Source of the DNA: Eubacterium sp.
Lineage (GTDB): Bacteria > Bacillota > Clostridia > Lachnospirales > Lachnospiraceae
NCBI GenBank assembly: GCA_017619835.1
Contig: JAFZRN010000006.1
Location: 62,001 to 126,000, forward strand
Length of the DNA: 64,000 bases
Direction: 5' to 3'
Shown here piece after piece: positions 9,622 through 16,925 of this stretch. Under the pieces are notes generated by a model, which did not search any database, was not told the origin of the DNA, and saw only the letters and a list, made by a program, of their open reading frames with translations. Every line of letters starts with the position of its first letter. Position 1 is the stretch's first letter. The position numbers and the translations under genes were made by a program.

Positions 9622-9646
9622 CTCCCCCGGGGGAAGATGAGAGGTA
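9619..9646 (+). promoter_or_regulatory. Possible Shine-Dalgarno-masking hairpin
   Basis: TACCTC at 9619-9624 can pair with GAGGTA at 9641-9646, which contains the likely ribosome-binding site of the acyl-CoA synthetase gene. A CCCCCGGGGG palindrome lies between the arms and could compete for pairing. The geometry would lower translation when folded; no ligand is implied. Confidence 0.35.
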
Positions 9647-9649
9647 CCA

Positions 9650-11248
9650 ATGAAAAACAAAGCCTATGACTTTTATGATGTAACCGAGATAAGCAATCTC
9701 AAAGAGATGATCGATAAAAAAGCAAACCTCATGCCAGACATGACTGCTTTTGTCTATCCCTGTGCGACAGGCGAGATGAAGAAGACTTACTTCGACTTGA
9801 GAGAAGATGTAAATGCTTTCGGCGCCTGGATGTATTCGAAGAAGATCAAGAATAAGCACGTTGGACTTATAGGTGAGAATTCCTATGAGTGGCTCGTTGT
9901 GTATTTTGCGACTATCAATGGTGGAAATGTCGCCGTTGCGATCGACAAAGGTCTTCCGGAGGAAGAGATAGCTTCACTTGCAAAGTCAGCTGACGTGGAC
10001 GTGTCATTTATCTCGGATACCTTCTATGATAAAGTTTCAAAAAAGGTCGGAAGAAAGAATTATAATCTGAAGGATTTTGATGACATCCTTTCCGAGGGAA
10101 GAAAGCTTCTTAAGGACGGTGCGGAGGAATATCTTAACTATGAGATAGATTCGGATAAGACTGCAATGATCCTCTTTACTTCGGGTACCTCCGGAGTAAG
10201 CAAGGGAGTTGAGCTTACCAACCGTAACATCGCATTTGAGATCGTACATACAAGTAAACTCTATGAGCCTTACGGCGGAGTTCTTGCAGTGCTTCCTTTC
10301 CATCATGCATTCGGACTTGTTGTAGGTGTGCTCATGGTTATCAACTACGGACAGCCTGTATTTATCAATAAGAGTATCAAATATATCAAGAAGAATATGG
10401 AGGAGTTCGGTCCTCAGACAATGTTCTTCGTTCCGATGTTTGTTGAGTTCTTCCATAAGCAGATATGGAGAGAGATTGAAAAGAGAGGCGCTACGAAGGC
10501 ATTTAAGGGACTCATGAAGTCAACTGATCTGATGCTGAAGGCAGGTGTGGATGTAAGACATAAGACTTACGGAAATATCCAGAAAGTATTTGGAGGAAAC
10601 CTCGAATGTATCATCTGCGGCGGTGCTGCTCTTGATCCGATGTATGTAAAGGAATTCCGTACCTGGGGAATCGAGATACTGAACGGTTACGGTGCGACTG
10701 AGTGTTCACCTTGTACAGCAGTTAACAGAGTTCACCATCATAAGGACGGAAGTGTCGGACATCTTGTTCCCGGTATTGAAGTTAAGACTACCGAGGAAGG
10801 CGAGATCGCATTTAAGGGTGATCTTATAATGAAGGGATATTATAAGAATCCCGAAGCTACTGCAGATGCGCTGGTTGACGGATGGTATCATACCGGTGAC
10901 CTCGGATATGTTGATGATGAAAACTTCATCTTCCTTACCGGAAGAAAGAAAAATCTTATAATACTGAGCAACGGCGAAAACATTTCCCCTGAAGAGCTCG
11001 AGCAGGATATTGCAAGAGACCCTGCGGTTAAAGAGGTTCTTGTCTATGATGAAGACAGCAAGATCATTGCTGAGATCTTCCCTGAGGAAGAGTATCTCGG
11101 AGATGCAACTTACTTCGAGAAGCTTAAGACCAAGGTCAACAAGGGAAGACCGATCTATAAGCAGATCACAAGGATCAAGCTTCGTGAAGAGGAGTTCATC
11201 AAGAACGCCAGCATGAAGATTGTGAGATATAAAAACATACCTAAATAG
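9650..11248 (+). CDS. AMP-forming acyl-CoA synthetase (long-chain fatty acid type)
   Basis: Adenylating enzyme of 532 aa that would activate a carboxylic acid to acyl-AMP and then to an acyl-thioester. The P-loop TSGTSGVSKG is at about residues 177-186. The later motifs GYGATECSP, the aspartate-containing YHTGDLGY (about 412-419), the hinge GRKKNLIILSNGENISPEE and the C-terminal lysine in NASMKIVRYK are all present. Length and motif order match the AMP-binding superfamily (PF00501 with PF13193). No membrane segment is seen. The nearest relatives appear to be long-chain fatty-acyl-CoA ligases, but acid specificity cannot be read from the sequence. It stands alone, with a strong palindromic element immediately at its stop codon. 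Confidence 0.9.
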   Translation: MKNKAYDFYDVTEISNLKEMIDKKANLMPDMTAFVYPCATGEMKKTYFDLREDVNAFGAWMYSKKIKNKHVGLIGENSYEWLVVYFATINGGNVAVAIDKGLPEEEIASLAKSADVDVSFISDTFYDKVSKKVGRKNYNLKDFDDILSEGRKLLKDGAEEYLNYEIDSDKTAMILFTSGTSGVSKGVELTNRNIAFEIVHTSKLYEPYGGVLAVLPFHHAFGLVVGVLMVINYGQPVFINKSIKYIKKNMEEFGPQTMFFVPMFVEFFHKQIWREIEKRGATKAFKGLMKSTDLMLKAGVDVRHKTYGNIQKVFGGNLECIICGGAALDPMYVKEFRTWGIEILNGYGATECSPCTAVNRVHHHKDGSVGHLVPGIEVKTTEEGEIAFKGDLIMKGYYKNPEATADALVDGWYHTGDLGYVDDENFIFLTGRKKNLIILSNGENISPEELEQDIARDPAVKEVLVYDEDSKIIAEIFPEEEYLGDATYFEKLKTKVNKGRPIYKQITRIKLREEEFIKNASMKIVRYKNIPK

Positions 11249-11322
11249 TTCTGCCAAATAAGCTTATCCCAAAGTCTGCCATTCAGGCAGACCTTGGAAG
11301 ATAAGCTTATTTGATGCAGAAC
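11248..11322. repeat. Long near-perfect palindrome (hairpin element)
   Basis: A 75-bp structure starts at the last base of the acyl-CoA synthetase stop. Nested arms pair as 11248-11254 with 11316-11322, 11256-11268 with 11300-11312 (13 bp, perfect), 11269-11272 with 11294-11297, and 11274-11280 with 11286-11292. It forms an almost continuous hairpin of about 31 bp with a 5-nt loop. No T run follows, so it is not a standard terminator. Confidence 0.85.
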
Positions 11323-11329
11323 AAAAGGT

Positions 11330-11387
11330 ATCGCTGAACGTAAGCTGCGAAGCAGCGACATACGGCGAAGCCGGATGGTTCAGCGAT
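11330..11387. other. Three-way-junction-like structured element
   Basis: A closing stem (11330-11339 with 11378-11387, 10 bp perfect) encloses two small hairpins with identical GAA loops (11344-11348 with 11352-11356; 11363-11366 with 11370-11373). The arrangement predicts a three-way junction if transcribed. A weak A/T hairpin (11404-11410 with 11415-11421) ending in T residues follows and may terminate a transcript. The family is not recognised. Confidence 0.6.
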
Positions 11388-11430
11388 TGCCTAACAAGAT
11401 GTGAAAAATCCTCTGATTTTTTGTTAAAAC

Positions 11431-11470
11431 ATGTCGTTCACACAAAGAACGTGTCGTTCACACAGTAGAC
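11431..11470 (+). promoter_or_regulatory. Two 20-bp direct repeats, LytTR-type operator candidate
   Basis: TGTCGTTCACACA occurs at 11432-11444 and again at 11452-11464, exactly 20 bp apart. The pair ends just before a candidate -35 box (TTTACA, 11472-11477) of the bacteriocin-like gene. Direct repeats about two helical turns apart directly upstream of -35 are the layout used by LytTR regulators such as AgrA, ComE and PlnC. Confidence 0.55.
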
Positions 11471-11471
11471 A

Positions 11472-11501
11472 TTTACAAAAAATGGGGCTTTATGCTATTG
11501 T
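11472..11501 (+). promoter_or_regulatory. Candidate promoter of the bacteriocin cassette
   Basis: TTTACA at 11472-11477 and TATTGT at 11496-11501 are spaced by 18 bp, with an extended TG at 11493-11494. The weak -10 is consistent with activator dependence. Confidence 0.45.
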
Positions 11502-11540
11502 TATCATGTAAAAATATTATACCTTTGAAGGAGGATTTAT

Positions 11541-12008
11541 ATGTATACAAGGGTAAAAAAATTCATTTGTAAATTGTTGGTTGTTGTTATAGTGTGTGTG
11601 GCTTTGGTTCCTTCGCAGAATACTATGGCGAAAAGTATCAATCTTGATAAATCAAAGCCGTCGGGTGTAAACTTTAAGAAAGAATGGGAAAAGACTTCTC
11701 AAGTTTATTATTCCGGAACGAATGCCAATATTGGTGAGTTTTGTTATGGATTTGACAAAACTGCTATTAATGAGGATTATACTTGGGTAAGAAGCTGGGT
11801 ATTCAAGCATCAGGCTAAAGTTGAGAATAAAAAGACTTCGGCTTCCGGTAGTTCAAGAAAAGCAACTGCTAATGCCGGCTGGAGTAAGGCGGAAATAAAG
11901 CATAACGATAAGAATAATAAATACACTATGGTTTTAAAGGGTGTTCCTTCTACAGAAACAGCCTCGTCGTTTACGGTAAAGAGTCCTAAAGATTCACACA
12001 ATAAATAA
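11541..12008 (+). CDS. Exported lactococcin-972-like bacteriocin precursor (putative)
   Basis: Small protein of 155 aa with a signal peptide (basic start, hydrophobic core to about residue 25, cleavage near TMA-KS). The mature part is hydrophilic and lysine-rich. Around residues 77-117 it shows the pattern W...S, HQAKV.NK, then AGWSKAEI, which parallels the lactococcin-972 pattern H.ATV.NN ... AGVWAKA. The strongest support is context: the next genes are a bacteriocin-associated 7TM protein and an ABC ATPase of the lactococcin-972 group type. A strong AAGGAGG precedes the ATG, and a terminator lies 9 bp after the stop, as expected for a highly expressed precursor. It is longer than lactococcin 972 (91 aa), so it may be a divergent subfamily. 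Confidence 0.62.
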   Translation: MYTRVKKFICKLLVVVIVCVALVPSQNTMAKSINLDKSKPSGVNFKKEWEKTSQVYYSGTNANIGEFCYGFDKTAINEDYTWVRSWVFKHQAKVENKKTSASGSSRKATANAGWSKAEIKHNDKNNKYTMVLKGVPSTETASSFTVKSPKDSHNK

Positions 12009-12016
12009 ATTATTTT

Positions 12017-12046
12017 AAGGGTTCTATGTTTGATAGGACCCTTTTT
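12017..12046 (+). terminator. Intra-cassette terminator after the bacteriocin gene
   Basis: A 10-bp stem (12018-12027 with 12033-12042, one G-T pair) with a 5-nt loop is followed by TTTTT. It sits between the precursor and permease genes and would keep precursor mRNA in excess by partial termination. Confidence 0.85.
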
Positions 12047-12056
12047 AGGTAATAAA

Positions 12057-14015
12057 ATGAGAATTGCAAAATTTTGTATATTAGTGATTATATTGATATT
12101 TGGATTTGCGCTTCAAAGTGAAGTGACAAATTATGAACTATGGAATTATTCTTCGGCATACTATAGAAATTCAGAGTATACGTATGAAAATGAAGAAGAA
12201 AGACTGGAACTCATTGAAGATATATATAATGGGTGTGAAAAATATAATGTAGAATGCTTTTCAGAATGTTATAAAGATATTGATGGGATCAATGTTGATT
12301 ATACTGTTTTCTACAAGTCTGATAAAACTAAAGAGGAGTTATTAAAGAAAAACAGAGTTACAGAGCATAGATACATATCTTTGTTATCGGGTAATGTAGA
12401 TGTAGAATTTAAAGGATTTCTTGAACAGAAAAGTGAAAACTATAAATATATTTACGATGTCAGCTTTATTGGAAACGATGATGACATTGACAAATTATAT
12501 GCATTTTTAAGTGAAAATCATTCTATTTCTTATCCGGCGATTACAAACGGTTCTGAAAGAGATGTGATATATAGTGTATGGAGCATCATTGTGTTCATAT
12601 GCATTCTTATGACATGCATGGAGATAATATATAATAAAAAAGAATACATAGTCAGGATATCCCTGGGGGAGTCTGTAAAAAGAATAATTTTATATAATAT
12701 TATTATCAATATGATTATTAGCTGGCTGCTATTTTTTGCTATAAGAGCGGCTGTTTTTTCTGTGCTATATGGTGAATTCATGAGGACACAAATTTGTATT
12801 CTTTACGGGATTGGAGTGGGATTATCCTGCTTATGTTATTTGTCATATGGCATATATGATATTAAAAAAGCATTTTCAAATGTAAATGACACGAAGGTGA
12901 TTTTAAGGACAACATATGTTATTAAAGTGGCAGTAACTGCAATAACCATTTTTACACTTGTAACTAATCTAAGCATTTTGTTAAAAGATGCGGCTTCGCT
13001 TTCAAATGCAAAAATGATTGAAAATCTAAAAGGCTATAGTTATATAAGATTGAATGAACTTGGCCATGATATTGAAAATAATTCTTTGGATGAATATATT
13101 AATGCAATATACAAAAAAATATACAAGGAATTTTATGAAGAAAGTGCTCCAATAATATGTGAACATGCACTTATTGATGAAGATAACAATGTTAATTACT
13201 TAAAGGTTAATGAGAATGGGAAATGTTTTATTGATAAATACCTTGATTTAACAGAAATAGATGATAAATCGGACGTAGCGGTATTTGTTCCTAAAGATAA
13301 GATTGATGCTATAGATTTTGATGAAGTAGAATATATTGTAGATGAGTTGGGAATAGGAACGACTGATACTAAAATTCAGTATATCTATTATAAAGGAAAT
13401 ATATCTGTTCCATATATCGACCAGAGAATAGATCTGGAAAATGTGATGAATCCTGTGGTTATTCTACAAAACAGAATGGATATAGAAAAATATAATGAAG
13501 AATTATTCTCTTCTGATTATAGAGAAATAATGTTCAATTTATCAGAAGCACAAATAGATGAGATTAAGAAAAAGTATGAGATTGATACAAAAGGATTGGA
13601 GCTTATCCAGGTTGATGTAAATGAAAGCTATACATATCACAACAATTTTATCAGAAAACTAATTGCCTTTTGCAGTTCTCTTTGCTTCTTTTCAATAATC
13701 CTGCAGATGGTTCTGATTATATTGATCGTACGTATGGAATACAAACTGCATGCAATGGAACTTGCTGTAAAAAAGATATTAGGCTTTGGTCTGACAGAAA
13801 GAAATAAATTCTTAATCTGCTTTGGAGTAATAACCAATTTGATTGTAATGATATTGGTTATGATCATAGGAAATTTTCTTGTAAAGATATCTTTACCGTT
13901 ATGCTTACTTATTGGAATTTCGGTTATCTTCCTGGAATTATTGGTTACCTTCATAAATTTGATTATTATAGAAAAGAATAGTGTTTCTAAAATACTTAAA
14001 GGTGGTTGTTTATGA
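12057..14015 (+). CDS. Bacteriocin-associated integral membrane protein (FtsX-like, putative immunity/export permease)
   Basis: Membrane protein of 652 aa. A signal-anchor helix (about 5-23) is followed by an external domain, three helices (about 170-290), a second helix cluster starting near 295, a large external loop, and three C-terminal helices (about 535-640). The loop KKILGFGLTERNKFLICFG is the FtsX-like coupling motif. Overall size and topology match the bacteriocin-associated membrane proteins found beside lactococcin-972 genes. I chose ATG 12057 because a TTG at 12030 lies inside the terminator hairpin. The ATPase start overlaps this stop (ATGA). The gene is clearly more AT-rich than its chromosomal flanks. 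Confidence 0.75.
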   Translation: MRIAKFCILVIILIFGFALQSEVTNYELWNYSSAYYRNSEYTYENEEERLELIEDIYNGCEKYNVECFSECYKDIDGINVDYTVFYKSDKTKEELLKKNRVTEHRYISLLSGNVDVEFKGFLEQKSENYKYIYDVSFIGNDDDIDKLYAFLSENHSISYPAITNGSERDVIYSVWSIIVFICILMTCMEIIYNKKEYIVRISLGESVKRIILYNIIINMIISWLLFFAIRAAVFSVLYGEFMRTQICILYGIGVGLSCLCYLSYGIYDIKKAFSNVNDTKVILRTTYVIKVAVTAITIFTLVTNLSILLKDAASLSNAKMIENLKGYSYIRLNELGHDIENNSLDEYINAIYKKIYKEFYEESAPIICEHALIDEDNNVNYLKVNENGKCFIDKYLDLTEIDDKSDVAVFVPKDKIDAIDFDEVEYIVDELGIGTTDTKIQYIYYKGNISVPYIDQRIDLENVMNPVVILQNRMDIEKYNEELFSSDYREIMFNLSEAQIDEIKKKYEIDTKGLELIQVDVNESYTYHNNFIRKLIAFCSSLCFFSIILQMVLIILIVRMEYKLHAMELAVKKILGFGLTERNKFLICFGVITNLIVMILVMIIGNFLVKISLPLCLLIGISVIFLELLVTFINLIIIEKNSVSKILKGGCL

Positions 14016-14620
14016 TAGAAATAAGAGGTTTAAAAAAATCATTTGGTAATAGAATTATATTTGAAGATTTTAATCTGGATATTCCGGATAAAAGTTTTGT
14101 CATTATTTCCGGAGACAGCGGAAGTGGAAAAACAACCTTAATGAATATTATCGGTGGGTTGGAGAGCGTTGATGGCGGATCAGTTATTGTGAACTCAGTA
14201 GACGTACTGAATCCTAAAAACAAGAGAAAAATATATAAATATCAGGTTGGTTTTCTGTTTCAGAATTTTGCTCTTTTAGAGAATAAAACTGTAAGACAGA
14301 ATCTTGAATTAATACAAAAAGATACTCGCACGGATGTTGGAATTGAAGAGGCACTTGAATACGTGGGAATAAAGAAACTAATTGATGAGAAAGTTTATAA
14401 GCTTTCCGGAGGTGAACAACAGAGAGTTGCACTTGCCAGATTAATGATTAAAAAGTGTGAGGTGGTTCTGGCGGATGAGCCAACCGGATCGCTGGATGAA
14501 AAGAATGGCAAAATGGTTATGGAGGTACTCCATAAGCTGAATAATGATGGAAAAACTGTCATAGTAGTTACCCATGATAAAAGGATAGTAAGTGAGGAGG
14601 AATTTGTTGTTAAAATCTAA
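14012..14620 (+). CDS. ABC ATPase, lactococcin-972 export group
   Basis: ATPase of 202 aa with Walker A GDSGSGKTT (residues 34-42), signature LSGGEQQRVALARL, Walker [17 protein letters not shown] and switch histidine in VVTHDKRI. It is a short MacB-like ATPase. Its partner permease overlaps by 4 bp (ATGA), and an AAAGGTGG Shine-Dalgarno precedes the ATG. Together with the preceding gene it should form an exporter or self-protection transporter for the cassette's peptide. The ATPase alone does not prove bacteriocin export, since the MacB fold is shared with many systems. Confidence 0.88.
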   Translation: MIEIRGLKKSFGNRIIFEDFNLDIPDKSFVIISGDSGSGKTTLMNIIGGLESVDGGSVIVNSVDVLNPKNKRKIYKYQVGFLFQNFALLENKTVRQNLELIQKDTRTDVGIEEALEYVGIKKLIDEKVYKLSGGEQQRVALARLMIKKCEVVLADEPTGSLDEKNGKMVMEVLHKLNNDGKTVIVVTHDKRIVSEEEFVVKI

Positions 14621-15122
14621 GATAAAATGGGCATTATTGTTTCTTGTTGTAATCATATTTGTTGGTTGTATTACATTTAGATTCGTACAGATATATAGGA
14701 TTAATAAACCATTTATATCACATTTAGACTATGATAGAAATCATGGAAAAGCTCAGTATTATACTAGTGAAAATGGATATGTGTTTACATATAAAAAGGC
14801 TTCGTTCTTTAATATTGAGTGTTTTGCGAGTGTTTCAACTGAAGAAGATTGTAAAAGCTATGTAGATGCTAATGGAAACTTATATACAAAAGGAATGCAG
14901 GTTACCCTGTTTATCTGGCCGATTGATCATACATATGGTATATTGCTTTATGAAAATGATAATGACAGATATGTAGATGAACAGATATATATTGATGAAA
15001 ATGTAAATGTGTTATCTAATGAATATGGTTATTCCGAAACACAGGAGAAATATATTGCTGACAATAAAGAAAAAATAAACAGATTATTTAGAAAGGCAAA
15101 CGAGAAGTGGGAAGCTTGGTAA
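14607..15122 (+). CDS. Small membrane-anchored protein, possible immunity factor (paralogue 1)
   Basis: Protein of about 171 aa. An N-terminal helix (about 6-23 in this numbering, containing FVGCITF) is followed by an extracytoplasmic domain of about 145 residues. No known family is recognised. I chose TTG 14607 because a GAGGAGG site lies 6 bp before it; GTG at 14592 is the alternative. The start lies inside the ATPase gene, so the two are translationally coupled. The C-terminal pattern YIDENV...NKEKINRLFRKANEKW recurs in the next gene, making them tandem paralogues. The location at the end of a bacteriocin cassette suggests immunity, which is inference. Confidence 0.72.
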   Translation: MLKSKIKWALLFLVVIIFVGCITFRFVQIYRINKPFISHLDYDRNHGKAQYYTSENGYVFTYKKASFFNIECFASVSTEEDCKSYVDANGNLYTKGMQVTLFIWPIDHTYGILLYENDNDRYVDEQIYIDENVNVLSNEYGYSETQEKYIADNKEKINRLFRKANEKWEAW

Positions 15123-15598
15123 GAAGTCATAAAATTATATTTTGTATAATTATACTGATTCTTGTTTTGGGAACTGCATTCTTAATTCCAAATATATCCA
15201 TGAAAAAACATTATGTGGATGTGGTGTCTTATGATGAAGGAAAAAAATATCATTATGAGGGTTATGATGATTATTATATTACTTCGGGAGGTGGAATACT
15301 TTCCGGATATTATAGTATGAGTGTTGAAACGGAAGAAGCGGCATCACCTGATGGAGTGATAATTGGTTTAAAGATATGGATTTCTTGTTTTGGAAAAAAA
15401 GAATACGCAGTTTCATTTGATGACTATAGTGATAATTCCGGTGGTATGGCTTATGTGAATGAAAATATGGATATTATTGAAGCGGGGAGTGGGGATTTTA
15501 AAGACTTAGAACACCTATTTGAAGAATATAAGAATGAGATAAATAAACTGGTTGATGTTGCCAATGGAAAATGGCAACTAGAGATTCACAAATTATGA
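15107..15598 (+). CDS. Small membrane-anchored protein, possible immunity factor (paralogue 2)
   Basis: Protein of 163 aa with an N-terminal helix (about 11-26) and an external domain. The end of the protein (YVNENM...YKNEINKLVDVANGKW) matches paralogue 1 in spacing and key residues. GTG 15107 overlaps the previous gene by 16 bp; TTG at 15116 is another possible start. Of the cassette genes it lies furthest from the precursor. No terminator hairpin is obvious after it. AT-rich like the rest of the cassette. Confidence 0.7.
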   Translation: MGSLVRSHKIIFCIIILILVLGTAFLIPNISMKKHYVDVVSYDEGKKYHYEGYDDYYITSGGGILSGYYSMSVETEEAASPDGVIIGLKIWISCFGKKEYAVSFDDYSDNSGGMAYVNENMDIIEAGSGDFKDLEHLFEEYKNEINKLVDVANGKWQLEIHKL

Positions 15599-15641
15599 TG
15601 AAGAAAATGATAAGGTGATGTGTGGCATCTAAAAATGTTGC

Positions 15642-15670
15642 TTGATTTTACCTTATATATATGATAAGAT
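15642..15670 (+). promoter_or_regulatory. Candidate rpsF promoter
   Basis: TTGATT (15642-15647) and TAAGAT (15665-15670) are 17 bp apart. The predicted start near 15677 gives a leader of about 120 nt. Confidence 0.5.
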
Positions 15671-15676
15671 AAGCGT

Positions 15677-15790
15677 CTGTGATGCAAAAATCCTTGTTTT
15701 TACCGGCACCGGCGGGCATGTCAAAGCCCCCAACGGTATATCCTTTAAGGATATGCAAGGTAAAAACCAAAAAAGTCCATAAGGAGGTGC
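15677..15790 (+). ncRNA. Structured rpsF leader, candidate S6:S18-binding autoregulatory motif
   Basis: A 9-bp perfect long-range stem (15696-15704 with 15759-15767) encloses two hairpins: 15714-15717 with 15726-15729, and 15738-15744 with 15748-15754. TACCG at 15701-15705 can instead pair with CGGTA at 15734-15738, so two folds compete. Many bacterial rpsF leaders carry a stem with an unpaired CCG that binds the S6:S18 complex for feedback control, and ACCGGCACCGG here offers that sequence. The assignment to that known motif is by position and partial pattern only. Confidence 0.5.
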
Positions 15791-15795
15791 AAAGA

Positions 15796-16083
15796 ATGAA
15801 TAAGTATGAGATCGCGTTAGTTCTTAACTCTAAGATCGATGACGAGGCAAGAGCTGCTACTCTCGAGAGAGTAACAAACCGTATCGCGAAGTCTGGAAGT
15901 ACTGTTACAGACATCGACGAAAAAGGTAAGCAGAGACTTGCATACGAGATTCAGGATATGTTAGAGGGATACTACTATTTCGTACATTTCGAAGGTCCGG
16001 ATGATGCTCCTGCATTTATCGAAAGACATCTTCGCATTTACGAAAACGTCATCAGATTCTTAATTGTTAGACAGGACGCTTAG
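15796..16083 (+). CDS. rpsF: 30S ribosomal protein S6
   Basis: Protein of 95 aa matching S6 along its length: MNKYEIALVLNSKI at the start, the RLAYEI strand, the YYYFVHFEGP strand and RHLRIYENVIRFLIVR near the end. S6 binds the central domain of 16S rRNA with S18. ATG 15796 is chosen over upstream in-frame starts because AAGGAGG lies 9 bp before it and the protein then has the family's length. It is first of the usual rpsF-ssb-rpsR operon. Confidence 0.98.
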   Translation: MNKYEIALVLNSKIDDEARAATLERVTNRIAKSGSTVTDIDEKGKQRLAYEIQDMLEGYYYFVHFEGPDDAPAFIERHLRIYENVIRFLIVRQDA

Positions 16084-16113
16084 TTTTTTCTAGAGATATA
16101 GGAGGAGTCCTGA

Positions 16114-16572
16114 ATGAACAAAGTTATTTTAATGGGCCGTCTCACAAGAGACCCCGAGATCAGATATTCAAATTCACAAGACGGAAGTCAGCTCGCAATT
16201 GCAAGATATTCTCTCGCAGTTGACCGCAGATTTGCCAGAAGAAATGGCGGAAATGATCAGCAGACCGCAGATTTTATCAACTGTGTCGCTTTTGGAAGAC
16301 AGGGTGAGTTTGCTGAGAAGTATCTTAAGCAGGGTACAAAGATTGCTGTTACCGGACGTATTCAGACCGGATCCTACACCAATAAGGAAGGACAGAAGGT
16401 CTTCACTACAGAGGTAGTTGTTGAAGAGCAGGAGTTTGCTGAAAGCAAGAATGCAGCCTCCGGATCACAGGGAGGATATGAGCCTCAGAACGCTCCTTCA
16501 CCAGAAGCAGCAAGCGCAGACGCATTTATGGATATTCCCGAAGGAATTGAAAACGATCTGCCATTCAAGTAG
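16114..16572 (+). CDS. ssb: Single-stranded DNA-binding protein
   Basis: Protein of 152 aa. The OB-fold domain (about 1-110) begins MNKVILMGRLTRDPEIRY and includes FINCVAFGRQGEFAEKYLKQG. A flexible, glutamine- and serine-rich linker ends in the acidic tip NDLPFK, the site that recruits replication and repair proteins. Usually the tip ends in DLPF; here one lysine follows. TAGGAGGAG precedes the ATG. It sits between rpsF and rpsR as in most Firmicutes. Confidence 0.98.
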   Translation: MNKVILMGRLTRDPEIRYSNSQDGSQLAIARYSLAVDRRFARRNGGNDQQTADFINCVAFGRQGEFAEKYLKQGTKIAVTGRIQTGSYTNKEGQKVFTTEVVVEEQEFAESKNAASGSQGGYEPQNAPSPEAASADAFMDIPEGIENDLPFK

Positions 16573-16613
16573 GAAGTGAATTTGGATGCATATGAATTCA
16601 TGGAGGTAGAAAG

Positions 16614-16874
16614 ATGCCATTTAATAAAGAAGGCGGAGCAGCACCGATGAGAAGAAGACCTATGCATAGAAGAAGAAAGGTCTGTGTATTCTGCTCTGAT
16701 AAGAACCAGGTAATTGATTATAAGGATGCAAATCTCCTTAAGAAATATGTATCTGAAAGAGGAAAGATCCTTCCTCGTCGTATTACAGGAAACTGTGCTA
16801 AGCATCAGAGAGAGCTTACTGTAGCTGTTAAGAGAGCTAGACAGATTGCTATAATACCTTACGTAAATGAGTAA
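16614..16874 (+). CDS. rpsR: 30S ribosomal protein S18
   Basis: Basic protein of 86 aa with the S18 core: two cysteines in VCVFCSDK, then [40 protein letters not shown] and the hydrophobic end. The cysteine set could still bind zinc, as in C+ paralogues. GGAGGTAG precedes the ATG. A strong terminator follows 15 bp after the stop. Confidence 0.98.
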   Translation: MPFNKEGGAAPMRRRPMHRRRKVCVFCSDKNQVIDYKDANLLKKYVSERGKILPRRITGNCAKHQRELTVAVKRARQIAIIPYVNE

Positions 16875-16888
16875 ATCATTATGATTCT

Positions 16889-16925
16889 ACCGTCCGGAAA
16901 TCTTTTTCCGGGCGGTATTTTATTC
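16889..16925 (+). terminator. Rho-independent terminator of the rpsF operon
   Basis: A 12-bp stem (16889-16900 with 16905-16916, one T-G pair) with a 4-nt loop is followed by ATTTTATT. It directly abuts the nested palindromic element. Confidence 0.92.

Noticed and set aside
12030..12056. Upstream TTG start for the bacteriocin permease
   Set aside because: It falls within the loop and right arm of a clear intrinsic terminator; ATG 12057 gives a normal signal-anchor start.
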